Origin: Heliomicrobium gestii
GTDB lineage: Bacteria; Bacillota; Desulfitobacteriia; Heliobacteriales; Heliobacteriaceae
DNA: 64,000 nucleotides
Direction of reading: 5' to 3'
NCBI RefSeq assembly: GCF_009877435.1
Contig: NZ_WXEX01000015.1
Span: forward strand, 47,401-111,400
Shown here: positions 25,160 to 33,170 of the stretch, piece after piece
Layout of the letters: each line of letters starts with the position of its first letter
Position numbering within the stretch: the stretch's first letter is position 1
Program-made: the position numbers and the translations under genes
The notes under the pieces: model-generated
What the model saw: the letters and a program-made list of their open reading frames with translations, nothing else
What the model was told of the DNA's origin: nothing
The model's database searches: none

Positions 25160-28100
25160 TCAGTTGCTCTTCGCCGCAGGCGTCTGCTTCATCAGCTTAT
25201 CGACGAGCGCCGCCGCCTCCGCCCGGTTGGCTTTCGCTTGCGGTTGGAAGCTGCCGTCTGCGTAGCCGCGCAGCAGCCCCAGCCGCACCGCTTGCGCCAC
25301 CCAAGGGCGCGCCCAGGGAGAGAGGGATTCCTGATCGATGAAGGAGATCGCTGCCGACTCTTCCGTCTGCCAGTGCAAGGCCTTGCCGACCATGACGGCC
25401 ATCTCTTCTCGGGTGACGGGATCGACAGGACGAAAGGCGCCGTCAGGGTCACCCTTGACGATGCCGGCCTGGACAGCGGCGGCCACCGGCGGGGCGTACC
25501 AGTCATCGGGCTGGACGTCGCGGAAATTCGCCTGACCCGTTGCGGGCAGTTGCCGGCAACGGACGAGCAGAGCGGCGAACTCCGCCCGGGTCACCGTCCG
25601 CTGCGGTTCAAATCGATCGGGCGCTACACCGCGGAGAATGTCGGCGTCTGACAAGCGCCGGATGCTTTCGGCGGCCCATTCGAATCCCGCCAGATCGACA
25701 AAAACGGCTTGGACCTTGTTGGCTGCCGCCGGAACGGTTTCGACGGATTTTTTCACCATCAGGGCATAGTCGGAAAAATGGGGAAGTTGCGCCAGGAAGA
25801 CGCCTTTTGTCCCGTCGAAGACGGCGGGCAACCTCATCCAGGCTTTTGTTTTCTCCTCGAACACCGCCAGGGCCAGGTCCTCCGGTTTCACCGCCGGCGG
25901 CAGAGCCACGCGCCAGGCGACGGTGACCGGTTTGGCGAAGGTCGTGCCGTCAGGACCAAACCGATAAGTGGGAGAAAGGAAGGCGAATCCTGAAGGCGCT
26001 TGTTGAGCCGACGGATCCGTTGACGAAGGGGCTGCAATTTCTTGGATGGTCAGTTTGGTGTCCCCGCTCAACGCGTTGGCGGGCACGGCCAGGGCGATTT
26101 CTCCCTTGGCGTCGGCGAGTACGGCGCCCTGATCGGCCTTCACTTCCTGCTGCAAGGCCACTCGATTCTCGGTCAGTTCCCGCTGCTGCTGTTGATAGGC
26201 CTGATCCGAGAGGGGCCGGTATTCGCCAACCACCTGCAGAAGGGCCAATTGGGGACCAGCGGCGGCCAACGGCGTTGCTTGCGCCATCGGAGCGTCTTTT
26301 TTCAGGTTTTCCAATGCCTCTATTGCCTTGTTCGTCACCTGCAAGGCTTTCGGAAGGCGGCTGTTTTGTTCGTTGACACCGGCAGGGACGGCGCCGCCTG
26401 TTTGGCCCCCTCCCAGGTTCTTGCCGCTGACCACATCCGACCAGGTCGGACCAGTGTTGTTCATGTCGACGCTGTACCACCAGATGACCTTGTCTCCCCC
26501 TTTTATCGCCTTGTCTTTGGCGGCCATCATGGGGGTGACGTTGTTCACCTTGAACATCCAGCCGGACAATCCCTGGTTGGACTGGCCGGCGATGGCTGTG
26601 ACAAAGCCGCTCCGTTCCGTGTAACTGACACTGGCGCCTTCCAGTGTCCCGAGGGCGGTCATTCCCCAACGCCCATCACGGCGAACAGTAACCGTGGCAG
26701 GTCCGAAGAGTTTCTCGCCCGCCGGACCGATCACGGCCACATTCACTTCGGCTGAGTCGCCCTGCGGATCTGTCGGACCGCCTGTTCCGCCGCCGGTTCC
26801 ACCGCCGTTCAGTTGCGCTCCCAAGGCCAGGTACGCCGCTAAGGCTTCTGTCGCGCCAAAGACATTCCGGCTGCCGCCAAAACTGCCGTCATCATTGAGA
26901 GCCTTCGTCAACATCCAGTCGACGGGGCTGTGCTGGTTGCTGTCTTTCAAGTCGGCGGGATTGAGGGCCATCTTTTTCATGGTGATGACGAGCTCTGCCG
27001 TATCGACGACCGGATCGTCATAGGGGCCGCCGAAACCGCCGCCATCGACCTGTTGTTTGCTCTTCAAATAGGCCAGCCCGTCGGCGATGGCCTGTTGGAC
27101 ATCGGTGTCGTTATCGACGGCAGGCAAACTTTTCAGCGACCGGATCGCCTGGGCGGTGGCCATGAAATCGGGGTAGAAGACGCTGCCGAAGCTCTCCCCC
27201 CAGGCGCCTTTGTCGACGCCGTTCTGCTGTTGCTTGCCCAGCAGATAGGCGCGGGCATCATCCTTGATCGTCCCGTTTTTACCGGCTTCCCCTAAGGCGA
27301 GATAGGCCCAGCCATCGCTGTAGATGCTGTTGGAAAAGCCCTGCTGCGGACTGTGGCGCGCCAGCAGCATATCGGCCAGTCTGTTGGCGCGATCACCTTC
27401 CTTGAGCGCTTCCATGGCCAGGAGGGAAAGGGCCAACGGTTTGACCGGCGGCTCTTTCGCCCATCCGGTATCGACTCGGGCGTATTGGTCGAAAGTCAGC
27501 CCCAACCGTTTCAAGGCGATCAGCGTTTCGGCGGTGGTGGTGCTGCTGTCGCCGGAAACGGGGATGGCAGCGGTGTCCTTGCGCTGTATCGACTTCAGAT
27601 AGGTTTCAATGTCGGCGACGGCGGCATCGACATCTCTCCCGTGCGTGAAGCCGGAGAGGGCCGATAGGACTTGAGCCGTCAACTCCGGCTCTTCCGGGCT
27701 GTAACTGCCGTAAGCGACGCCGGCCGGCGTTCCCCAGTCATCGCTGTGGGCGGTGCGATACATATTGAGATAGGCAAGCGCCTTGACGGGATCGATATCC
27801 CCCAGTTGGTTGCCTTGGCCGAGGGCGCTGAGCACAGCCACATCATCATAAATGGAAGCGCCGAAGTAGACGCTGTCGCCGACGGTCTGCTGTTGGCCGC
27901 GAATGGCGTTCCCCAACAGGTCGATTTTTTCATGACCCGGTTGGAGGAGAGATAGGGCTGTCAGGTGTTTGGCCAACTCGGTGGCGCTACGGCCGGCGGG
28001 GTTCTCGGCGGCATAGACGGCGTCACTAACCGCCTGATCGCGCAGCGTCTTTCCGTCGCGCAGCCAGGGGGATTGGGCCAGGTCTGCGCCAGCAAGGGTC

Positions 28101-28720
28101 AGGGAAGCGACGAAGCGAGCGTCAAAAGTGGCGAACCCGCCGTTGGAATAGGTCTCCCTGCTCTGGGCATAGCGGTCGCGCAGGAAGCCACCCCCCTTGG
28201 CAAGGGCCTGTACGACCCGTTCCTTCAGTGCCCCCGCTGGCAGGTCGTCCTTGATCCGGGCCAGGGCTTCAATGTTGACTTTTGTGCCGTATTCGTTCGC
28301 GTAGGGGCCGAAGCTGCCGTCGGCGTTTTGGTTGGCCAACAGGTATGTAATCAGGTTGTTCGAACTTCCGACTTCATGGCCGATGGTTAATGCGTCGGCC
28401 TCGGCGAGCAGTTGTCCTTTCACCGATATAGAGTAGGGCGGTGTCCACTTGGCGGCGCTTAAATCCTCTTTGGCCGCGATCAGGGTGGCTGCCGTATACC
28501 CGTCGATGCTTTCACCGTTCTGCCCTTTGCCGTGGATGAAATCAACAGCCTTAGCGGCCAGTTCACCGGCCTTGACAGCCGGATCGTCCGCAGCGGCTTG
28601 GGCTGCTACGAAGGGAAAGCAACAACTCCATAAAAGCAGCAATGCCAGGATCAGCGCGACTGATTTGCGGCTGCTCCGATGGATGCGATACAAGGGGCGC
28701 AACAGGATCAATCCTCTCAT
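25160..28720 (-). CDS. SLH-anchored surface protein: signal peptide, toroid repeats, DUF4430, ZU5-like, three SLH domains
   Basis: 1186 residues. A signal peptide ends at about residue 43 (VAAQAAA). Residues of about 45-640 hold at least seven, probably more, alpha/alpha-toroid repeats (NADGSFGPY, SNGGFATF, SPQQGFSN, KGAWGESF, DGGGFGGPY, DDGSFGGS), enough for two barrels. A Gly/Thr linker leads to a DUF4430 domain at about 655-770 (KLFGPATVTV, SGWMFKVNNVTP, VIWWYSVDMN). A ZU5-like domain follows near 865-985. The last 190 residues are three SLH domains (VTRAEFAALLV, VTREEMAVMV, ANRAEAAALV) that tie it to the cell wall. This is transcobalamin's domain pair fixed to the cell surface. It starts 57 bases after cbiZ in a riboswitch operon. 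Corrinoid binding is inferred. Confidence 0.85.
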   Translation of the reverse strand: MRGLILLRPLYRIHRSSRKSVALILALLLLWSCCFPFVAAQAAADDPAVKAGELAAKAVDFIHGKGQNGESIDGYTAATLIAAKEDLSAAKWTPPYSISVKGQLLAEADALTIGHEVGSSNNLITYLLANQNADGSFGPYANEYGTKVNIEALARIKDDLPAGALKERVVQALAKGGGFLRDRYAQSRETYSNGGFATFDARFVASLTLAGADLAQSPWLRDGKTLRDQAVSDAVYAAENPAGRSATELAKHLTALSLLQPGHEKIDLLGNAIRGQQQTVGDSVYFGASIYDDVAVLSALGQGNQLGDIDPVKALAYLNMYRTAHSDDWGTPAGVAYGSYSPEEPELTAQVLSALSGFTHGRDVDAAVADIETYLKSIQRKDTAAIPVSGDSSTTTAETLIALKRLGLTFDQYARVDTGWAKEPPVKPLALSLLAMEALKEGDRANRLADMLLARHSPQQGFSNSIYSDGWAYLALGEAGKNGTIKDDARAYLLGKQQQNGVDKGAWGESFGSVFYPDFMATAQAIRSLKSLPAVDNDTDVQQAIADGLAYLKSKQQVDGGGFGGPYDDPVVDTAELVITMKKMALNPADLKDSNQHSPVDWMLTKALNDDGSFGGSRNVFGATEALAAYLALGAQLNGGGTGGGTGGPTDPQGDSAEVNVAVIGPAGEKLFGPATVTVRRDGRWGMTALGTLEGASVSYTERSGFVTAIAGQSNQGLSGWMFKVNNVTPMMAAKDKAIKGGDKVIWWYSVDMNNTGPTWSDVVSGKNLGGGQTGGAVPAGVNEQNSRLPKALQVTNKAIEALENLKKDAPMAQATPLAAAGPQLALLQVVGEYRPLSDQAYQQQQRELTENRVALQQEVKADQGAVLADAKGEIALAVPANALSGDTKLTIQEIAAPSSTDPSAQQAPSGFAFLSPTYRFGPDGTTFAKPVTVAWRVALPPAVKPEDLALAVFEEKTKAWMRLPAVFDGTKGVFLAQLPHFSDYALMVKKSVETVPAAANKVQAVFVDLAGFEWAAESIRRLSDADILRGVAPDRFEPQRTVTRAEFAALLVRCRQLPATGQANFRDVQPDDWYAPPVAAAVQAGIVKGDPDGAFRPVDPVTREEMAVMVGKALHWQTEESAAISFIDQESLSPWARPWVAQAVRLGLLRGYADGSFQPQAKANRAEAAALVDKLMKQTPAAKSN

Positions 28721-28776
28721 TCATTTTGATTCTTCTCACCGATGACAGTTCCCTTTCTGGGCTTCACTCGTCACGT

Positions 28777-29487
28777 TCAGGCGCGAGATGTTGCCTGCAA
28801 ATAGGCTCGGACGGCCTGGGAAAGGGCGGCGCTGATGGCGGCGGCGAGCAGCGTCCCGATGCGTGTCGTCGGTCCGGCGTACTCTTGCGGCGCGCCGCCG
28901 GTCCGGGAAGCCACCACGACGGCGTCGGTGCCCGTGCCGGTGGCCCAAGCGCCTGTCTGGGGACAACGGATGCCCAATTCTCGCAGTGTCCGGCTTTTCG
29001 CTTCTGTGAGCGTCTGCACGGCGTTGATCAATGCCCCGTCGGTGAGGCTTTGATCGAGAAAGGCCATCAAATTGATCGTCCCAGGCATGGGCAACCCTTC
29101 CCAGCAGGGGGTGATACCGGTGGCGCAGGCATTGCTCACACCCGCCGTTACCACCACGGCGATATTCGTATCGCCACAACGGCGCTGGACCCAGGCCGCC
29201 TGGGATACCCAGGCGGCGGTCATCAACGCTGTCGTCTCTTCGATCGGACAATCGGGAAAGTTGTCCCGTAAAAAAGCGATCAGTTCGCGCCGGGGCTGAC
29301 GCTCGTCATAGTCTTTGTGAACCTGGCGGTTGACAAAAAATCGCTTTTCGCCGATTCCCCCGCCGAGGATTCCGGAACTGGCGCAGCGCCAGGGGGCGTC
29401 GGCGGTCACGAGAATGCAGTCCCCTTCGAGGCGACCGTTCAATCCCGGGAGCAGAGGCTGCCAGCAGCCCGGCGCTGGCGCCGTCAA
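28777..29487 (-). CDS. cbiZ: Adenosylcobinamide amidohydrolase CbiZ
   Basis: Cleaves the aminopropanol-bearing arm of adenosylcobinamide or pseudo-cobalamin to give cobyrate, the entry point for rebuilding a corrinoid with the cell's own lower ligand. About 236 residues, with the family motifs SSGILGGGIGEKRFFVN, VVTAGVSNACATG and ATGTGTDAVVVAS. There is no ATG: I propose TTG at 29487 with GGGG 6 bases upstream; a TTG at 29493 is also possible. The gene overlaps the end of the MetE-like gene by 4 bases. It fits a salvage operon that imports foreign corrinoids. Confidence 0.88.
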   Translation of the reverse strand: MTAPAPGCWQPLLPGLNGRLEGDCILVTADAPWRCASSGILGGGIGEKRFFVNRQVHKDYDERQPRRELIAFLRDNFPDCPIEETTALMTAAWVSQAAWVQRRCGDTNIAVVVTAGVSNACATGITPCWEGLPMPGTINLMAFLDQSLTDGALINAVQTLTEAKSRTLRELGIRCPQTGAWATGTGTDAVVVASRTGGAPQEYAGPTTRIGTLLAAAISAALSQAVRAYLQATSRA

Positions 29488-30551
29488 TACCAACCCCAGA
29501 GCGTCGACACCTCCCGGAGCCGCCCATACACAGCCTCGGCTTCCGCCTCGGAAAGACGGGCCATCCCACAGGCCGGCGTGAGCGCCGTTTGCCGGTAGAG
29601 CAGCGCTTCGGGAACACCGAGACGGGTCAATTCACTCATCTGTTCGTGAAGCCGCTTTGTCAGAGAGAGGGCCGTTTCTTGGGAAAAAGCGCCCGTGACA
29701 GGCACGATGCCCCAGGCCAGCCAGCCGCCCCGTTCGAGAAAGGCGATCAGTTCGGGGATAGAACGGTTGATTGTGTCCATGGAGCGATAGGCGTCAAATC
29801 CGATGATGTCGGCGCCGCTGGCAAAGAGAAGCGCCCCGTCGGCAGGCCCGCAGACATGAACACCGGCAAGCCCGCCCATTCGCTGGATGGCCGTGATGAT
29901 CTGCTGCAACCCTTTCTGCAGGTCATCATCATTGACCGTTTCCTGTTCACAGTCGTCAAAGCCGAGCATGGCCGGTTCGTCGATCATCAACAGCACGGGA
30001 TGGCCCGTACGGCGCAGGTCCTTCACCTGCCAGGCGGCGTTCATGGCGCAGTTCTTGCAGAGCACATCCCAGAGGAGGCGTTCATGAAGGATGGCGCGCC
30101 CGTTGCCATCGACGATATTCAGTGCGAGGGTGAGCGGTCCGAGGACTTCCCCTTTGAGGGCGACCATGTCCGCCCACCGGTTACGTTCATCGGTGAGGAC
30201 GTCCTTGAATGCGAGATAGCTGTCCAGATCGATATGAAAAGGGGAATCTTCATGGAGGTGAATCCAGCAGGCGGCCTCGTTCTCATAGGCTTCGTAAAAA
30301 GCGGCCAAAGCGTCTCGAAAGCTATTTGCGCCCATATCGATCACCGGATAGCCCTTCATATTTCCGGTGATCAGTCCGACCCGCTCCAATGGAGATAATG
30401 CGGCCGCCATAAGACTGTCGCCGTTCCGGGGCGAACGCAGTTGAGGCCAATGGGGCATCTCGGGGCAGTACTCGCGGATAACGGCCATGGCGCTTTCCAG
30501 ATCTCCGTGGGGCAGACTTCCGATCCCGGTCGTGACGCCAGGGTATAACAT
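29484..30551 (-). CDS. Core-MetE / uroporphyrinogen decarboxylase-superfamily methyltransferase
   Basis: 355 residues in one TIM-barrel, with ATG at 30551 and GGAGG 7 bases upstream. The zinc-binding pattern of cobalamin-independent methionine synthase is visible as HVC (in AGVHVCGPADG) and a C-terminal Cys in TPACGMARL; the third ligand, Glu in MetE, may be Asp in IIGFDAYRS. It lacks the N-terminal barrel of full-length MetE, so it is a short 'core' type. Some core MetE proteins take the methyl group from a corrinoid protein rather than from folate polyglutamate. It is the first gene after two tandem cobalamin riboswitches. The exact methyl donor and acceptor are unknown. Confidence 0.8.
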   Translation of the reverse strand: MLYPGVTTGIGSLPHGDLESAMAVIREYCPEMPHWPQLRSPRNGDSLMAAALSPLERVGLITGNMKGYPVIDMGANSFRDALAAFYEAYENEAACWIHLHEDSPFHIDLDSYLAFKDVLTDERNRWADMVALKGEVLGPLTLALNIVDGNGRAILHERLLWDVLCKNCAMNAAWQVKDLRRTGHPVLLMIDEPAMLGFDDCEQETVNDDDLQKGLQQIITAIQRMGGLAGVHVCGPADGALLFASGADIIGFDAYRSMDTINRSIPELIAFLERGGWLAWGIVPVTGAFSQETALSLTKRLHEQMSELTRLGVPEALLYRQTALTPACGMARLSEAEAEAVYGRLREVSTLWGWY

Positions 30552-30610
30552 GCTGCGCCCTCCTTTTTCTGCTCATGCAGCGGGTAAAGTCCATAGAAAA
30601 AACAGCCATG

Positions 30611-30640
30611 CAAAAACCCCCAGCCAATCAACTGGGGGTA
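30611..30640 (-). terminator. Terminator of the gene-proximal cobalamin riboswitch
   Basis: An 8-bp stem ACCCCCAG / CTGGGGGT (30616-30623 and 30632-30639), followed by five T on the minus strand. About 60 bases before the MetE-like start. Confidence 0.87.
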
Positions 30641-30724
30641 GAAGGAGGCAGAACACCAAGCGCCCTACCGGCGCTTTTTGCCTGCTTCACCTCCCTATCC
30701 TCCGTAGGTGCGATCGGTGATTTT

Positions 30725-30892
30725 GAACAGGCAGGTCTCCTGGCTCGGGGTCATCTGGGGCTCTGTCTTCCCGGCGGCTATTGCCAGTGACATCGATGAG
30801 CCGCATCACACCCTTACAGTGGCGGGACCGCGCCGGCTTCACACCGGACTTCCCTTTTCACGCCTGCCGAATGGCAGGCGACCTGTTCGTGC
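30725..30892 (-). promoter_or_regulatory. Cobalamin riboswitch, second (gene-proximal) of a tandem pair
   Basis: A complete set of elements on the minus strand: outer arms with GCCTGCC/GGCAGGC pairing near 30860-30880, AAAAGGGAA, the GGTGTGAAGCCGGCGCGG core, CCCGCCACTGTAA and the B12 box at 30730-30746. It is followed by its own terminator. Confidence 0.93.
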
Positions 30893-30957
30893 GATTCCAT
30901 TGTCATTCCGTTCCTATGAACGGGAAACCGATACCATGCGTGATCGGCCCTTAGAAC

Positions 30958-30987
30958 AGAAAAAACCTCAGCCTTTCGGCTAAGGTT
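30958..30987 (-). terminator. Terminator of the distal cobalamin riboswitch
   Basis: A 9-bp stem AACCTTAGC / GCTGAGGTT (one G-U pair; 30964-30972 and 30979-30987) with a T-run on the minus strand. Nearly the same sequence as the cbiK leader terminator at 3516-3544. Confidence 0.87.
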
Positions 30988-31082
30988 ATGGTTCACTCGG
31001 GCCGTGACGCATCCCCTGAGAGCAATGCATGAACGGCAAAGCAGACCACCTCCCTATCCGCGTAGGTACATTGGCAGTATCA

Positions 31083-31250
31083 GAACAGGCAGGTCTCCTG
31101 GCTCAAGATCATGGGCCGCTCCGCGTCTTCCCGGCTCAAGCCAGTGACATCACACGGGGGCCTCCCTCTCACAGTGGCGGGACCGCGCCGGTTTTACACC
31201 GGCTTCCCTTTTCACACCTGTCACTCAGACAGGTGACCTGTTCCCAGACA
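31083..31250 (-). promoter_or_regulatory. Cobalamin riboswitch, first (promoter-proximal) of a tandem pair
   Basis: On the minus strand: outer arms CACCTGTC/GACAGGTG near 31215-31245, AAAAGGGAA, the GGTGTAAAACCGGCGCGG core, CCCGCCACTGT and the B12 box at 31088-31104. It lies just downstream of the radical-SAM gene end and begins the leader of the eight-gene operon. Confidence 0.93.
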
Positions 31251-31335
31251 TATTCGGTTCATTCGTTAGTATCTTCGCGGCGAAGGGGACAATTCCTCCA
31301 TAGCCGCTCAATTTTTCGCTTGCCACCAAGCGCCT

Positions 31336-32871
31336 TTATAAATCTCCTGTGACGACAGACCAACGGTCATCGACAGGCGCCGGCAAGAACAGCGCCGGAT
31401 GGACAAGACTCGCCGGAGTCGACCTGCCCATGGTACCCGGCAAAGCCGCCGGCGCCGTTATCAAAGGAGGCAATGCCGCTTTATCCGGCTCGGCAGAAAC
31501 GGAGCGAACGGGCGGAATCTGAGTTGCCTGCCGCTGTTCGGGAAGCATGAGCGTCGCCGGGGCCTCAACGGGCGGAACGGTTGGCAATACGAAGGCCGCC
31601 CCCGTCTCTTCGCCAAACAGTGTCAACTGCTCTCCGCCAGCCATGCCCTTCACCGCCCCCCGCACCGGCATGATCAATCGCTGCCGGAGACTGGCCGCGT
31701 CAGGTCCGATCTCGCCGTAATAGCGGCCCTTGCAGGTGATGAAGTAGCGCGCCCGCTTCATGACGACGCCCATGCGCCCCATGTGCTCGAAGTGGATCGG
31801 CCCCACCCGCCGCGCGGCAAGAATGCGTTTGGCCGACTTGACGCCGATGCCCGGCACGCGCAGGAGGGTGCGGTAGTCGGCGCGGTTGACTTCGACGGGG
31901 AAAAAGCCGAGGTGACGCAGCGCCCAGCCGGTTTTTGGGTCCAACTCCAAGTCCAGGTTCGGGTTATCGGCGTCGACGATCTCGTCGGCCTGAAAGTCGT
32001 AAAAGCGCAGCAACCAGTCGGCTTGGTAGAGCCGGTGTTCCCGCAAGAGCGGTGGCGCCGGCAGGGCCGGCAGGCGCGGGTCGCCGCTGACAGGCACATA
32101 AGCCGAGTAGTAGACGCGCTTCAGTCGGAACTTGCGATAGAGGCCCTCGGCGAGGGTGAAGATCTGCCGATCCGATTCCGGCGTCGCCCCGATGATCAGT
32201 TGGGTGCTCTGACCGGCCGGGACGAAGGCGGGTGTCCGCCGAAAGGTCCGTCGCTCCTCCTGATTTTGGGTGATGGCGCCGGTGATCTGCCCCATCGGTC
32301 TGAGGATGTTTTCCTTCTTCTTCTGAGGGGCGAGGCGGCGCAATCCCTCGCTTGAGGGCAGTTCGATGTTGACGCTCATCCGATCGACGAGTGAACCGGC
32401 CTCGGCGATCAGGCGGCTGTCGGCGCCGGGGATGGCTTTCAAATGGATATAGCCATTGAAGCGGTATTCGTTGCGCAGCTTGCGAACGGTCCGCACCAGT
32501 TGTTCCATTGTATGGTCGGGCCCCTTCTCGATGGCGGAACTGAGAAAGAGCCCCTCAATGTAGTTGCGGCGGTAAAAGTTGATCGTCAGATCGGCCAGTT
32601 CATCCGGTGTAAAGGAAGCCCGGGGGACGTCGTTGGAGACGCGATTGACGCAAAAAGAACAGTCATAGCAACAGACATTGGAAAAGAGCACCTTGAGCAG
32701 GGAGATGCAGCGACCGTCGTCCGACCAGCTATGGCAGATGCCCGAGGAAGCGGTGCTGCCGATCGTCCCCGCCTTCCGCCCGCGGTTGCTGCCGCTGGAT
32801 GAACAGGAGACATCATATTTGGCCGCCGTCGATAAGATCTTCAGTTTTTCGCTCAAGTTCATCGTCATCAT
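31336..32871 (-). CDS. Radical SAM protein of the putative DNA modification/repair family
   Basis: 511 residues. The radical-SAM CX3CX2C motif is CCYDCSFC near residue 67. The family's N-terminal segment YDVSCSSSGSNR and the early CHSWSDDGRCISLLKVL are conserved. A helix-hairpin-helix DNA-binding motif (LLRVPGIGVKSAKRILA) is at about residue 345. Related proteins normally pair with a uracil-DNA-glycosylase-like partner encoded next door; no such gene is adjacent here. The last 110 residues are a Pro/Ala-rich extension of unknown use. The first few codons contain several Met; ATG at 32862 is an alternative start. A LexA-like box lies in the promoter. Confidence 0.86.
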   Translation of the reverse strand: MMTMNLSEKLKILSTAAKYDVSCSSSGSNRGRKAGTIGSTASSGICHSWSDDGRCISLLKVLFSNVCCYDCSFCVNRVSNDVPRASFTPDELADLTINFYRRNYIEGLFLSSAIEKGPDHTMEQLVRTVRKLRNEYRFNGYIHLKAIPGADSRLIAEAGSLVDRMSVNIELPSSEGLRRLAPQKKKENILRPMGQITGAITQNQEERRTFRRTPAFVPAGQSTQLIIGATPESDRQIFTLAEGLYRKFRLKRVYYSAYVPVSGDPRLPALPAPPLLREHRLYQADWLLRFYDFQADEIVDADNPNLDLELDPKTGWALRHLGFFPVEVNRADYRTLLRVPGIGVKSAKRILAARRVGPIHFEHMGRMGVVMKRARYFITCKGRYYGEIGPDAASLRQRLIMPVRGAVKGMAGGEQLTLFGEETGAAFVLPTVPPVEAPATLMLPEQRQATQIPPVRSVSAEPDKAALPPLITAPAALPGTMGRSTPASLVHPALFLPAPVDDRWSVVTGDL

Positions 32872-32923
32872 CGCCTGTCATGAAAAGTAATCCCATGATG
32901 TTGCCGTTCTTTCGATCTCTATT

Positions 32924-32937
32924 GGCACAAGTGTTCC
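32924..32937 (-). promoter_or_regulatory. LexA/DinR-like box upstream of the radical-SAM gene
   Basis: GGAACACTTGTGCC on the minus strand: a perfect GAAC half-site, four spacer bases and GTGC (one mismatch to GTTC). It lies a few bases after the predicted transcription start, a position suited to SOS repression. It is also part of the longer palindrome ATTGG-N10-CCAAT. Confidence 0.4.
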
Positions 32938-32947
32938 AATCGATTTC

Positions 32948-32977
32948 ATTTTAACATATCGGATGGGCGTCTCACAA
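32948..32977 (-). promoter_or_regulatory. Candidate promoter of the radical-SAM gene
   Basis: TTGTGA (32972-32977), 18-base spacer, TAAAAT (32948-32953) on the minus strand. The divergent gap 32872-33170 otherwise holds only the spo0M ribosome site at its right end. Confidence 0.5.
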
Positions 32978-33170
32978 GCAACCCATTTCATCGGAAGGTG
33001 GTCCTTTTTTTCCCCGCCATTCCAGGCATTGCTTCTGGCGACGGTTTTGATTACACTTGATTGGGGACATCGTTGGGAATTCCGCTGTTTTCCCGCTGTC
33101 TCTCCATCTTCTCCTTCATCAATAGGCCTTATGGGAAGGCTGAATCCACAAGGAACGAGGAGGACGGTAA

